64,000 bases of DNA from Labrenzia sp. R4_2 (GTDB lineage Bacteria > Pseudomonadota > Alphaproteobacteria > Rhizobiales > Stappiaceae), in the NCBI RefSeq assembly GCF_017743865.1, contig NZ_JAGHRJ010000002.1, positions 124,001-188,000 of the forward strand, in the 5' to 3' direction. Each line of letters starts with the position of its first letter. Positions within the stretch are counted from its first letter, which is position 1. Both the position numbers and the translations under genes were made by a program. The notes below the pieces were generated by a model. That model saw only the letters and a list, made by a program, of their open reading frames with translations. It made no database searches and was not told where the DNA came from. Positions 38,098 through 46,976 of the stretch are shown here, piece by piece.

Positions 38098-38645
38098 AAT
38101 CCGATCTCCGGTTGATGCGAGGGTTTGAGAAGAAGCGGCTGTCCAGCAGCGACAAACACGACCTGATGGCACACCGATGCGATATCCTGGTTCAAACGGC
38201 CTTGCGCGTCCCGGAACGACCGCGACAAGCGGTTCTCCGGCACGATCCCCATGCCGACTTCGTTGGAGACAAACACACACGGCCCGGCTAGACCCCTGGT
38301 GGCTTCAATCAAGCGCGCCGTTTCCGCAGCGATGTCCTTGTCGGAAAACATCAGGTTGGACAGCCAAAGGGTCAGGCAATCAACGAGGAGTACCCGGTGC
38401 GCGGCATTTTCGCGGCTCAGCACCCCGGCGAGATCCAGCTGCTCTTCGATGGTAATCCAGGAAGACCCGCGTTGGTCCTTGTGAAGGGCAATACGGTCCG
38501 CCATCTCGTCATCGAAAGCGGCGCCCGTTGCGACATACACCTTTTCCAGGCTGCTTCGAGCTGCAAGCCTTTCTGCAAAGGTGCTTTTTCCGGACCGGGC
38601 CCCGCCGAAAACGAGGGTAGACCGGCCATGGTCAGACTGCGTCAC
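38094..38645 (-). CDS. cobU: Adenosylcobinamide kinase / guanylyltransferase
   Basis: Bifunctional enzyme of the nucleotide-loop pathway (called CobP in Pseudomonas denitrificans). The 183-residue protein has the P-loop 'VFGGARSGKSTFAERLAA', 'VYVATGAAFDDEMADRIALHKDQRGSSWITIEE', 'VDCLTLWLSNLM' and 'VFVSNEVGMGIVPENRLSRSFRDAQGRLNQ'. GTG start with GGGAG nine bases upstream. It is the first gene after the cobalamin riboswitch. Confidence 0.93.
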   Translation of the reverse strand: MTQSDHGRSTLVFGGARSGKSTFAERLAARSSLEKVYVATGAAFDDEMADRIALHKDQRGSSWITIEEQLDLAGVLSRENAAHRVLLVDCLTLWLSNLMFSDKDIAAETARLIEATRGLAGPCVFVSNEVGMGIVPENRLSRSFRDAQGRLNQDIASVCHQVVFVAAGQPLLLKPSHQPEIGL

Positions 38646-38693
38646 ATGTGTCTCCCAGCCGTCCGCCCGACAGCCTTGCGGTTAAACTCTATC

Positions 38694-38896
38694 GACGGCC
38701 GGTCTCCTGGCTCGCGGTTCCTTATGACCAGCACCCCTTCCCGGTCACCTTGAGAACGATGCTCAAAGATCTCCAGTGGGTCATGTGCCAGCACTCGCCG
38801 CTCACAGTTGCGGGGGCAGCTCCGGATCAATCCTCAATGGGGACTTACCGAATTCCCGTTTCATCTGGGCTGGATCACTCCAGCGCCAGAACCGTC
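38694..38896 (-). ncRNA. Cobalamin (AdoCbl) riboswitch
   Basis: On the minus strand all class landmarks appear in order: P1 5' arm GACGG, the GGGAA element, 'GCTGCCCCCGCAACTGTGAGCGG' landmarks around 38800-38822 (core CCCCCGCAACTGTRAGCGG), 'GGGAAGG', and the B12 box region GCCAGGAGACCGGC, closed by the P1 3' arm CCGTC. P1 arms 38892-38896 and 38694-38698 are perfectly complementary. About 48 nt separate it from the cobU start and its ribosome binding site, with no obvious terminator hairpin and T run, so control of translation initiation is likely. It should shut off cobU-cobW-cobN-cobO-GNAT-yrhK-cobQ when coenzyme B12 is plentiful. Confidence 0.93.
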
Positions 38897-39240
38897 TGTT
38901 TCCTTCCTAGCTGGAACCGCCAGCCCGCACAAGCCGGAGTGTTTAAGGCGGCAAGTCTTCTTATCCATATGTTTGACCGCAAATTGCCATGGCCGGTTGA
39001 AAAACGCAGCGTTTTGCGTTCCGTCTCTGCGGCAATGCGGAAATACGACCGGCGAAGCGCACCTGTTAAAAATGGATAGATACAACTAGGCATCTGAAAA
39101 ATTTATAGTTTTCCACATACCTGACGAAAAAATAACGATGGAATGAAAAAAACGCATTTCAGGGCTTGGCAAATGGATAAGGGCTGCGTTATACGCATCT
39201 CCATCGACGGGGGCGGTGACGCACTGCCCCGGAACGGTGA
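38897..39240. other. Intergenic region upstream of the cobalamin riboswitch
   Basis: Must contain the minus-strand promoter of the cob operon and the promoter or leader of tRNA-Asn. Small open frames (for example 39103-39372 minus) run through the tRNA and are not credible genes. Nothing else recognised. Confidence 0.4.
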
Positions 39241-39316
39241 TCCCTGATAGCTCAGTTGGTAGAGCAAGCGACTGTTAATCGCTGGGTCGTAGGTTCGAGT
39301 CCTACTCAGGGAGCCA
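39241..39316 (+). tRNA. tRNA-Asn (GTT)
   Basis: A 76-nt cloverleaf: acceptor TCCCTGA pairs with TCAGGGA, discriminator G, encoded CCA at 39314-39316. Anticodon loop CTGTTAA with GTT; D-arm GCTCAGTTGGTAGAGC and T-arm GGTTCGAGTCC are canonical. It marks the boundary between chromosomal housekeeping genes and the accessory region to the right, so it is a candidate integration site. Confidence 0.96.
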
Positions 39317-39539
39317 CTCTTTCTAACCGCAACCCCATACACAACTTGCCAAACACGGCTCTTTTCCGCCAATAATTTCGCTCGAAGTTTTTGTAGCGCG
39401 CAGGATCATTTGGCCAAATGCGCAAGAACGGATGGCACCGGATCCGACGCGCGTTCAAGCAGTTTCGGAAACCTATTTCGTCGTTGCTTTTGTGTTTCGA
39501 AAGATAACAGTGGAAGCCGATCGCTGAAACAACACCAAA

Positions 39540-39580
39540 ATAAAACGAGCACCCGAAATCCAGAGAAACCCGGGTGCGCT
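39540..39580 (-). terminator. Probable terminator after the HNH gene
   Basis: GCACCCG (39549-39555) and CGGGTGC (39571-39577) form a seven-pair stem with a 15-nt loop; on the minus strand it is followed by TCGTTTTATTTT. It lies ~30 nt past the stop codon of the HNH gene. The loop is longer than ideal. Confidence 0.5.
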
Positions 39581-39607
39581 AATTTACAAAAAACTAGAAC
39601 CTACGGC

Positions 39608-40588
39608 TTATCGCCGGAATATACTATCTCGATGGAAAGCCAGGTACGGCAACTGCTCGGCTCTGATAGGACCAATCTTGGTTTCCGGGTCTATACCCCA
39701 CATTTCCAGAGTGCGTACGCTGAGGTCTGGCGAGATCATAATGTGGCCCGCGTCCGTGAAGCTCAGATAACCACGATCAAACAGGTGGTCTACATGAGGG
39801 CTTAGGAGGAACCCGTTGTTTCCGTCTAGTTTTTCAAAATTAGTCGATGCACGCCACGGCTTAATATGACTAGCCCTCAAATGCTTATTATCATCAAGAC
39901 CTGTCACGCGGCATTTAGTTTCGAAAGACAATAGGTTTTTACGATAGATACCTTGGCCGCGGCGAGACTTTATAAGTTGTTCTTTTTCCGTTTCGTCTAG
40001 GTCTGTACGGTTTTTGATACCATCAACAAGATCATCTTCGGTTTGTTGGAGTGCATTAGCGTGGTTAGCTGCGGCTTCATAAGATGGAGATTCGTATTGA
40101 TCAGGTTCCATTTTTAGCAGTCCAAGTAAGACATCCGCCATAGGCTCTGGAATTGCTGCCAGGTAGGCCCCTTGATTGCCTTTGCCATCAGTTTTGATAG
40201 GAGAATATTTTTTCGGCAGTACTGGACCAATAACATCCATATGGCTCTTTGGATCTAATGGTATGTCAAGCTTGTCAAACTCAACGCTAACCCGCCACCC
40301 TTCATCGTTCCAGGCATTACCGACCGTCCCAAATTCATTAGGCTTGGGAGAAAGGGATGCTGGTGCGACGCAAATGCCTATTGCTTGAATCATCCCAAAC
40401 GCGAACGAAAAAACGACATCCCCCGGCCGAACTCTAACCATGTTGTCGTAGAATTCGTTCCGAACACCATTAGCCTTCGCCAATGGTGACCAAATGTAAT
40501 TTCCTTCAAATTCTTGATTGAAAGTCTGCTTGTGGTTCACCCACCAAAATGAAGGGCGCTTTTTAGTTAGGGTTGTTGTTGTGTTCAT
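39608..40588 (-). CDS. HNH endonuclease with N-terminal EVE/PUA-like domain (putative modification-dependent restriction enzyme)
   Basis: The 326-residue protein has two parts. Residues ~12-115 ('FWWVNHKQTFNQEFEGNYIWSPLAKANG', then 'VRPGDVVFSFAFGMIQAIGICV') look like an EVE/PUA-type domain, a fold that in other enzymes reads modified bases. Residues ~225-275 form an HNH_2-type nuclease: Cys226 in 'CRVTG', 'LRASHIKPW' with His241, 'NNGFLLSPHVDHLFDRGYLSF' with the final His/Asp pair. Such fusions act as type IV-like restriction enzymes in other systems. Base composition is visibly lower in G+C than the flanks, which points to transfer. It lies between tRNA-Asn and the prophage structural genes. 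HNH part firm, EVE part moderate, function inferred. Confidence 0.75.
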   Translation of the reverse strand: MNTTTTLTKKRPSFWWVNHKQTFNQEFEGNYIWSPLAKANGVRNEFYDNMVRVRPGDVVFSFAFGMIQAIGICVAPASLSPKPNEFGTVGNAWNDEGWRVSVEFDKLDIPLDPKSHMDVIGPVLPKKYSPIKTDGKGNQGAYLAAIPEPMADVLLGLLKMEPDQYESPSYEAAANHANALQQTEDDLVDGIKNRTDLDETEKEQLIKSRRGQGIYRKNLLSFETKCRVTGLDDNKHLRASHIKPWRASTNFEKLDGNNGFLLSPHVDHLFDRGYLSFTDAGHIMISPDLSVRTLEMWGIDPETKIGPIRAEQLPYLAFHRDSIFRR

Positions 40589-40964
40589 TTATCATCAGCC
40601 AATTATTCAAATAAGGATGCGCTTTACGACCTATGGTTCAACACTCTGCTAGCCGACCACGTAGAGCGCTATTGGCATGCCGCGCTCTTTTTTGCAACTT
40701 CTGATAAGCCTGATAAAGCAACAGATACAAGTCAGGCTATGTGTTCGTAGATGGTCCAACTGTGTCTAACCTACAAAAGGAAATTGAAACCATCGCTCCC
40801 CAAAACACTGGTTTTACGTTATTTGCCTTCACTCTCTTAACCCGCGCGGTGCATGGGCTGTGGCGGTTGTCACCAGTGGCTGCCGGGCGGGTTTTGGTTT
40901 TGCGATTGAGGCCCGCCGTCCGGATTTCTTATTTGGGGTCCGGACCGCCCGTGTTCCTATCGGG
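40589..40964. other. Gap between tail genes and HNH gene; possible prophage edge
   Basis: No credible gene. Just past the DUF2793 stop, on the minus strand, lie an inverted repeat GTCCGGA/TCCGGAC (7 bp, loop 14) and GGCGGG/CCCGCC, which may end the tail operon. The composition shifts from G+C-rich to A+T-rich in the direction of the HNH gene, around 40800-40850, which could be a junction between two blocks. I did not find a duplicated attachment sequence. Confidence 0.35.
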
Positions 40965-41693
40965 TCATGAGCCCGGCACCACGGGCAGAAAGTAGTGCGC
41001 CGCCAACCGCACCTTGCCACCGGTAAAGCTCCCGGTGTCCCCGTTGGCCGTGATCAGGAGCGGTGTGTCTGAATAGAATGCCTGCGGGCCGATCACACCG
41101 GCGTTTGTGGATCCCTCCGCAATGCCGAGGTACCCGCCAAACTTTTCCGATTCGCCTGCAATGCCTACATGGTAGTTGAGGACGCCGGTGACCGCCTCGG
41201 TCGTGCGGGCCGAGACGCCGAAAACGATGGACCGGTCCGGCAAAACCATCGTTGTCGCGGTGCTGGCGCCCGAAAGCGTCACCTCTTCCTCGACCGTGCA
41301 GATCCGGCTCTCAGCTCCGGACGGGCTTTGCGAGACCGTCGCGACCTCCGACAAGAGCGCGCCATAGTCTTTCCAACCCGCGGAGGTGTAGACCGCCAGC
41401 GTGCCCTCATCGGCGACAAAGGCGAGCAGCCCAATCACCGGCGCGTGGAAGGTCCAGAACCCGTCGGCATAGGACGCAATCGCCCCGTCCTGACCCGCCC
41501 ACGCCCCGGTCGAGCCACTAGCCACTAAATAACTGTCGCCATCTGTTGCGACCGGCGGCGGACACAAGTCCCGGTCCAAAAGCACGAGATGCGCCAAGGC
41601 ATCGAGGCGGGCGAGCGCCTCGTTGTGGGTAACTTCCTTCTGGGCCTGACTGGCGGCAATCAACGGCAGTTGCAGCCGTGGTGTAGTGCTCAT
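40965..41693 (-). CDS. DUF2793 phage/GTA tail-associated protein
   Basis: A 242-residue protein of the DUF2793 family, found at the ends of tail operons of alphaproteobacterial phages and gene transfer agents. It opens with the family signature 'TPRLQLPLIAASQAQKEVTHNEALARLDALAHLVLLD', then beta-rich repeats ('SYLVASGSTGAWAGQDGAIASYADGFWTFHAPVIGLLAFVADEG' region). The C-terminal half is beta-rich and may be a receptor-contact domain. ATG overlaps the stop of the upstream gene by four bases. Confidence 0.85.
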   Translation of the reverse strand: MSTTPRLQLPLIAASQAQKEVTHNEALARLDALAHLVLLDRDLCPPPVATDGDSYLVASGSTGAWAGQDGAIASYADGFWTFHAPVIGLLAFVADEGTLAVYTSAGWKDYGALLSEVATVSQSPSGAESRICTVEEEVTLSGASTATTMVLPDRSIVFGVSARTTEAVTGVLNYHVGIAGESEKFGGYLGIAEGSTNAGVIGPQAFYSDTPLLITANGDTGSFTGGKVRLAAHYFLPVVPGS

Positions 41694-44600
41694 AGGCTTG
41701 TCTCCGTTGCAATGCCCCGGCCGACAAGGCCCGAGATCTGGAAAAGGCGCAGGCTGATCGTTGATTGTGGGGCACCAAAATCCGTAACTTGGTCAGCGGC
41801 CGAATAAACCCAAGCCGGACTGGTGAGCCCGCTGATGGTGCGGACCACGCTGCCGTCCTTCAAAATGTCGATTTCGTAAAGCTCACGCTCCTCACCAAGC
41901 GGCACATCCGTGCCATCAGCCCAGGTCGCGTTGACCCGGGCCTGGCGGATCCAGGTGAGGTTAAGATCTCCGGCGAGGGTCCGGCTGCCGCGGACATGCA
42001 CCGGCGCAAAAGGTTTCAGGGCCACCGCTTCAAGCCGCGTTAAACGGGTCTTGAAGATAGGGTCGGAAGACGGCAGCGCTGCCGGGCCATAGGTCCAGGT
42101 TCTTGGAATGCCGCGATCAGAAAGCGGCACGTCCGCCTGTGTCAGCGCTCCGTCCAGAAGCACCACCCGGTTTCCTGCTGGTACCGGATCGCGCATGGCA
42201 TGAGCGGTCCCGCGGCGCCCGCGCAACAAACCAGACAGCTGCCAGGTGTTTGGACCGATCAGGGTTGCTGTGGCGAACTGCAGGATCTCCCAGGCATCGT
42301 CGCCGTTCCAGACGGCGAGCACATTGACCGCCCTTTCCAGCAGCTCGTCTTCAGACACGGAAGACAAAGACCCATAGGCCAACTTGACCGTCAGCCGGTT
42401 CGCCGGGTCAAAGCGATACGGCGTTCCTGAATAAAGGTCTGTTGTTGTCCGGCCCATGGTTGCCTGCGCCGGCACTTGACCGACAATCCGGCTGCCCTGC
42501 AGCACGGTGATGCCCGCCCAGGGCTCGGCGAACCCGGCGAGCCAGGGCTGGTGTTGCGTCTGGCCCTCGCTGATCACCGGTAGGTCCAGAACCTCCAGAA
42601 CCGCTTCGCCATAGGTCAGGATCGGTGACGGCGGTGCGGGCGGCGGCGGATCGGTCCGGGTGGATCGGTAAGCCGCCGTCTCGACCGAGACCGCCTCGCA
42701 CTGCCGTGCTCCGCCATCAATGATCCGGGTCAGCCGCATGTCGCGGGCTCTGCCCGCAATGCCGATCGAGATAACATCGGCCGGATCAAACCGGATCAGG
42801 GAGGGCGGCAGGGCAAAGGCGGTCTGTTCCCGTTCCGCCCACTGCCCATAAAGCCAGTCCTCGATCATGCCACCGGCAACACCCGGATCAATGACGGCGG
42901 GCACCGACAGCCGCGTCACCCGGTCGGACGTGGTGGTCAGGCGTCCGGCGGCAGAACTCGTTTGGCGGTAGTCGCTCTCCGCATCCCAATAGACCAGAAG
43001 TGCGCGCAGCGGCAGGTCGGTCTCCTGCGCCCGGGTTATCGACCAGTCGGGTTTTTCGCGGTCGAGCGCTGCCAGGTCTTTCGCGTCAACCGCACCTTCA
43101 GGTGCCAGGCCCCGGGGGATGAACTTGATCAGCCCTCCGCTTTCCACTGCATCGAAGCGGTAAAGCTCGGCCAGCACCTCGATCTGATCCCGGGGAGAGG
43201 CCAGATCCGGCCGCAGCCAGCCAGTGACAGTGGCTTCCAAAAGCGAGACATCCACGGCCGTAAACCCGACCTGCGCGCAGATGTGCTTGATCAGATCGGC
43301 GAGCTCCACCACACCGAACTTTCCCTGCACCCAGTGGCCATAAGGCCAGTTGTTTCCGTCCGACCAGACATTCAGATAATAGGGAAACGAGGGATAGGGC
43401 CGCGCGTCCCAGGTCCAGAGATGGCTGCGCGCCAGATCCAGCATCGGCCCGCCATAAATAGTGGAGACCGGGTTGTTGCCGCTGGCCGGATCCCAATAAT
43501 CCAAGAGCGCCTGAATGCCCCGCCTTTGAATGAGATCATCCCGCTCCTGCGCCGAATAATAGGGCCAGGCGCTTTCCGAAGACTTTGGATCGACAAACAC
43601 ATTCGGCTGGTTGGTGGCTTTATCCACCGAGGGAAAGCCGTATTCGGTAAAGAGGATCGGTTTCGACTGCGGCACCCAGCCGGTCGGGGCGCCGCTCTCC
43701 ACACCACCCGGCCGGTTGTAATGTTGGTTCAGCCACCAATTTTTAAAATCCTTGGTGCGGTAGACCCAGGGTTTTCCCGCCCCGTCCGTGATCGGCGTGC
43801 GGATCTGGGCATCGCGGTCGGCGGGGCTGGCGTAATACCAGTCATAATCTTCGCCGCCTTCGACGTTGCTGGCGAGATAGGATTTTGAATAGATCGACTT
43901 GTGGCCGTCCAGAAAATCGAGATGGGCCCGACCGTCGCGCCAGTCCGACAATTTCATGTAATTGTCGATGGCAACGGCATCGATCGACGGCGAACACCAC
44001 AGCGGATCCAGGTGGAAGAAGAAGTCTCCAGATCCGTCCGCGGGATCATGACCGCGATATTCCGTCCAGTCCGCCGCATAGGTGATGTCGACAGCGCCGC
44101 CCAAGACGGTTTTGCAATCACCGGCAAGGCTGACCAGCTGGCTCACCGCCGGATAGGCCGACGGTGCACTCCGGATCTGCGTCAGGCCGACCATTTCCGA
44201 GCCGAGCACGAATGTGCTGACGGCCCCCGGATCGATTGCATTCACCTCGGCGCAGAGCCTGGCGTAATGCAGCACCATGCGCCGCAAGGACCATTCGGCG
44301 GGACCGGAATAACTGCAGGCCACCGCATCCGTCGCCGCATCGACCGACAGGCTGATATGCCCCGTCGCTGCCGTCCCGAACAAGGCATCGACCTGGGCGC
44401 CGGCTGCTGCGGTCTTGTCGACCGATCCGGGCTGCCCGGCCGCCGGAGTGCAGGTAATGCGTCCGCGCCAGGGATAGGCCGCCTGTTCCGCCGCCCCATA
44501 AGGATCGGGCAAGCCGTTGCCGGGCGGCACGTCCATCAGGATGAACGGATAGAAGATGACGTCATAGCCGCGGGCCTTCAGATCCCGGATGGCTTGCACC

Positions 44601-45640
44601 ACGGTCTGGTCCGAGGGCGTGCCGCCATAGACCGGCCGGGCCGGATCTTGCGGATCCCGGGAGATCTCCAGGGCCGTCTCGCGGATGTCCGAATGCACCG
44701 CCCAGGTCAGCGGCGTGGTGTCCTTGCCCGTGCCGAACTCGACCCCCGGCCTTATCTCGCAGTGCCCGCAGCGCAAATCCGTGCCGAACCAGGCAACCAC
44801 CAGCAGCACAGACTTCACATTCGGGCAGGTGAAGGACAGATTATCGAGCGCCACAGCCCAATCGGTGCCGCCCACCTGGTTGTTGGTGTTTTCGGGCAGG
44901 CTTGCGCCTTCCCGGTCCGGATTGACTTTCCGCACCGGTTCATCGGCATAGACCCATTCGCCGGCGCCCGGAATGACCACCATGCCCTGAACGTCTTCTT
45001 CCACTCCGCCAAGGCGGCGGAAGACTTCAAATTCGAATTGCGGAATGCGGTTGCCGAAGTCTTCCAGCGGAAGGTCTTCAAACACGATATAGGCCGTGCC
45101 GCGATAGGCGGGCGCCGTGCCTTCCTTGGTTTCAATCAGCGGATCTGGCTGTTGGTCGTCCGTTCCCCGGTAGACCCGGTGCGGCAGGGTCGACCGGTCC
45201 AGCAGTTTGCCATCGGCCCAGACCCGGCCAATGCCAACAATCGGGCCTTCGCAAATCGCGATCGCGAAGTTGCCGTAATAAAGGTAAGTGGTCGTTGTGA
45301 CCTTCTGGCCACCGCCGCCGCCCTTGCCGCCGACCTTCTGGGTAGAGGTCGCAACCTCCATGCGCAAACGGGTTGCCCAGATCACCTGTCCGGCCAACCG
45401 CAGACGGCCGAAGGCATCCGGTAGCGGTGCACCCTCGGTTGAGGTTTGCAGGCGCAGATCGCCAATACGCGGGCCATTGACCGAGGTGTTTCTGGCGGGC
45501 GTCAGCGCCGAGACCAAGAGATTGTCGGCATAGGCCCCGGCCACCGTGGCCGCGCCCGAGATCAGTGCCGAGGTCAAGCCTCCCGCGCCGATCGCACCGG
45601 AAAAGGCTGTCGCCACCGCTCCGAGCACCAAGGTCGCCAT
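41690..45640 (-). CDS. GTA-like host-specificity/tail-tip protein (GTA TIM-barrel 'megatron')
   Basis: A 1316-residue protein corresponding to gp15 of the Rhodobacter gene transfer agent and similar phage hub/fibre proteins. It begins with a hydrophobic Ala/Gly-rich region, then 'RIGDLRLQTSTEGAPLPDAFGRLRLAGQVIWAT' typical of tail-hub N-termini, a TIM-barrel glycoside-hydrolase-like domain (about residues 280-620, with 'EYGFPSVDKATNQPNVF', 'WTWDARPYPSFPYY'), a phage-tail-3 type domain, and a C-terminal beta domain. It probably forms the hub below the baseplate and the host-contact element. ATG 45640 is preferred over the GTG directly before it by ribosome-site spacing. Confidence 0.9.
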   Translation of the reverse strand: MATLVLGAVATAFSGAIGAGGLTSALISGAATVAGAYADNLLVSALTPARNTSVNGPRIGDLRLQTSTEGAPLPDAFGRLRLAGQVIWATRLRMEVATSTQKVGGKGGGGGQKVTTTTYLYYGNFAIAICEGPIVGIGRVWADGKLLDRSTLPHRVYRGTDDQQPDPLIETKEGTAPAYRGTAYIVFEDLPLEDFGNRIPQFEFEVFRRLGGVEEDVQGMVVIPGAGEWVYADEPVRKVNPDREGASLPENTNNQVGGTDWAVALDNLSFTCPNVKSVLLVVAWFGTDLRCGHCEIRPGVEFGTGKDTTPLTWAVHSDIRETALEISRDPQDPARPVYGGTPSDQTVVQAIRDLKARGYDVIFYPFILMDVPPGNGLPDPYGAAEQAAYPWRGRITCTPAAGQPGSVDKTAAAGAQVDALFGTAATGHISLSVDAATDAVACSYSGPAEWSLRRMVLHYARLCAEVNAIDPGAVSTFVLGSEMVGLTQIRSAPSAYPAVSQLVSLAGDCKTVLGGAVDITYAADWTEYRGHDPADGSGDFFFHLDPLWCSPSIDAVAIDNYMKLSDWRDGRAHLDFLDGHKSIYSKSYLASNVEGGEDYDWYYASPADRDAQIRTPITDGAGKPWVYRTKDFKNWWLNQHYNRPGGVESGAPTGWVPQSKPILFTEYGFPSVDKATNQPNVFVDPKSSESAWPYYSAQERDDLIQRRGIQALLDYWDPASGNNPVSTIYGGPMLDLARSHLWTWDARPYPSFPYYLNVWSDGNNWPYGHWVQGKFGVVELADLIKHICAQVGFTAVDVSLLEATVTGWLRPDLASPRDQIEVLAELYRFDAVESGGLIKFIPRGLAPEGAVDAKDLAALDREKPDWSITRAQETDLPLRALLVYWDAESDYRQTSSAAGRLTTTSDRVTRLSVPAVIDPGVAGGMIEDWLYGQWAEREQTAFALPPSLIRFDPADVISIGIAGRARDMRLTRIIDGGARQCEAVSVETAAYRSTRTDPPPPAPPSPILTYGEAVLEVLDLPVISEGQTQHQPWLAGFAEPWAGITVLQGSRIVGQVPAQATMGRTTTDLYSGTPYRFDPANRLTVKLAYGSLSSVSEDELLERAVNVLAVWNGDDAWEILQFATATLIGPNTWQLSGLLRGRRGTAHAMRDPVPAGNRVVLLDGALTQADVPLSDRGIPRTWTYGPAALPSSDPIFKTRLTRLEAVALKPFAPVHVRGSRTLAGDLNLTWIRQARVNATWADGTDVPLGEERELYEIDILKDGSVVRTISGLTSPAWVYSAADQVTDFGAPQSTISLRLFQISGLVGRGIATETSL

Positions 45641-46095
45641 CACACCACTCCCGGAAAGGAGAACGCAAAACGGATTTTTCTGCGCCAGCCGTCGAACAAG
45701 GCCACTTCAGCGACGGGAAGGTTTTCATGGGCATGAAGGATCTTTGGTGCGGGGTCCTTAATCGCGGTGGTCAGCAGCGCGCAGTGTTTGGCTGGCAGAT
45801 GTTCCTTGAAGGCGAACAGCAGAACATCACCGGCTCGGGCCTCCTCCACAGCGACTGGCACCAGATGCCGGGCGGCCGCGTCCCACAAGGTCTCGGCCCG
45901 GTGACGCTCGGCCCAGTCGGGCGTGTAAGGCGGCGGTTGTTCCGGTTCCGCCCCATAGAGATCGCGCCAAACACCGCGCAGGAGGCCCAGGCAATCGCAG
46001 CCGGCACCCTTGCAGCTGGTCTGATGCACATAGGGCGTGCCGATCCATGCGCGCGCGGCCGCCAGGATCTCGGCGCGGGTGATAAGCGCGCTCAT
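45640..46095 (-). CDS. NlpC/P60-family phage cell-wall peptidase
   Basis: A 151-residue tail-tip peptidase that would open peptidoglycan during DNA entry. The catalytic Cys is in 'GTPYVHQTSCKGAGCDCLGLLRGVWRDLYG', the general-base region 'PVAVEEARAGDVLLFAF' follows, and the His lies in 'AKHCALLTTA' or 'ILHAHENLPVAEVAL'. Same family as GTA gp14 (phage_NlpC). Overlaps its neighbours by a few bases on each side. Confidence 0.9.
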   Translation of the reverse strand: MSALITRAEILAAARAWIGTPYVHQTSCKGAGCDCLGLLRGVWRDLYGAEPEQPPPYTPDWAERHRAETLWDAAARHLVPVAVEEARAGDVLLFAFKEHLPAKHCALLTTAIKDPAPKILHAHENLPVAEVALFDGWRRKIRFAFSFPGVV

Positions 46096-46976
46096 CTGAA
46101 CAGGCTCCCGCCGTCATTCAAATCATCTTTGTCCGCATAACCGATGATCACCTGATTGCCCGGAATATGCGGGAAGCCGCCGAAGTTAGCCTCATTGCCG
46201 AACCTAGACCGGCAGGTCTCAAACCGCTTGTCGCATCCGGCCTGAACCGAAAAGGTATCGCCCGGCTCGATGCTGTCCGCCATCGGCAGGGAGAGTTCGA
46301 AGGTCACCGTTCCAAGCGTATATGAATGCCGTTTGATCTCCATGGGGCGGCCTGCGTTGCCGCCGCTTGTCCAGGTCAACAGACCATGACGGAACAGCCC
46401 GTCCGCTTTGTCATCGAGGCCCGAGGCAGTGAAGCTGAGCAGATCATGGCCTTCCACGACCACACCGGAATAAGTCCAGCACGCCAGCGCGACTCGGCAA
46501 CGGCCAACGCCCAGCTCCCAGGAGCAGGTCCGGTCGAACTGGCGGCCGTAAGGTTGACCGAGCCGGTGCGCCAGCCCGCGCAACTCCGCCAGAAAGGCGG
46601 TCGGTCCGCGGGTGATCTCGCCGATGTTGCCCTTGCGCACAAGCAGCCGGTGCACCGGATTGCTCCAGTCGGCCAGCCAGATCTCGATCTCCGCATCGTC
46701 CCAGAGCCCGTGGGCGATGTCGTCCTCGGTGATCGTGGCCGATGACAACGCGCCTTCGACATCGAGATTGTCGACGCTGAGCCCGAGGCTGGTTTCCATG
46801 GACGTGGCGGTGAAGCCCGTCGCCGCTTCATACGTGAGACCCCCAACAGTGAGCGGCCGGTCGTGATCGGTAAAACCGAACACCGCCCCGTCCCGGCGCA
46901 CCACCCGCCACAGACGGCATTGGGTGGTTGCCCGGCTGTCCAGTTTCGCTTGCATTTCTGACGGAACAGATTTCAT
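46092..46976 (-). CDS. DUF2163 phage/GTA tail protein (gp13-like)
   Basis: A 294-residue protein of the DUF2163/phage_BR0599 family, corresponding to GTA gp13. Landmarks: 'TTQCRLWRVVRRDGAVFGFTDHDRPLTVGGLTYEAATGFTATSMETSLGLSVDNLDVEGAL' near the N-terminus and 'CDKRFETCRSRFGNEANFGGFPHIPGN' near the C-terminus, whose cysteines are the Fe-S-binding type seen in tail hub proteins of this kind. Starts four bases into the DUF2460 stop. Confidence 0.9.
   Translation of the reverse strand: MKSVPSEMQAKLDSRATTQCRLWRVVRRDGAVFGFTDHDRPLTVGGLTYEAATGFTATSMETSLGLSVDNLDVEGALSSATITEDDIAHGLWDDAEIEIWLADWSNPVHRLLVRKGNIGEITRGPTAFLAELRGLAHRLGQPYGRQFDRTCSWELGVGRCRVALACWTYSGVVVEGHDLLSFTASGLDDKADGLFRHGLLTWTSGGNAGRPMEIKRHSYTLGTVTFELSLPMADSIEPGDTFSVQAGCDKRFETCRSRFGNEANFGGFPHIPGNQVIIGYADKDDLNDGGSLFR

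Noticed and set aside
39241..39316. tRNA-Asn as a proven prophage attachment site
   Set aside because: No duplicate of the tRNA 3' end is visible in the window, and Mu-like phages usually insert by transposition; kept only as a possibility.
39103..39372. 89-codon minus-strand frame over tRNA-Asn
   Set aside because: Frame contains the reverse complement of the tRNA; such frames are a frequent false call ('LSRTRTYDPAINSRLLYQLSYQG' type).
43901..45424. 507-codon plus-strand frame opposite the GTA-type tail protein
   Set aside because: Shadow frame; 'RIGHR/GRRQ' composition typical of antisense reading in such DNA.
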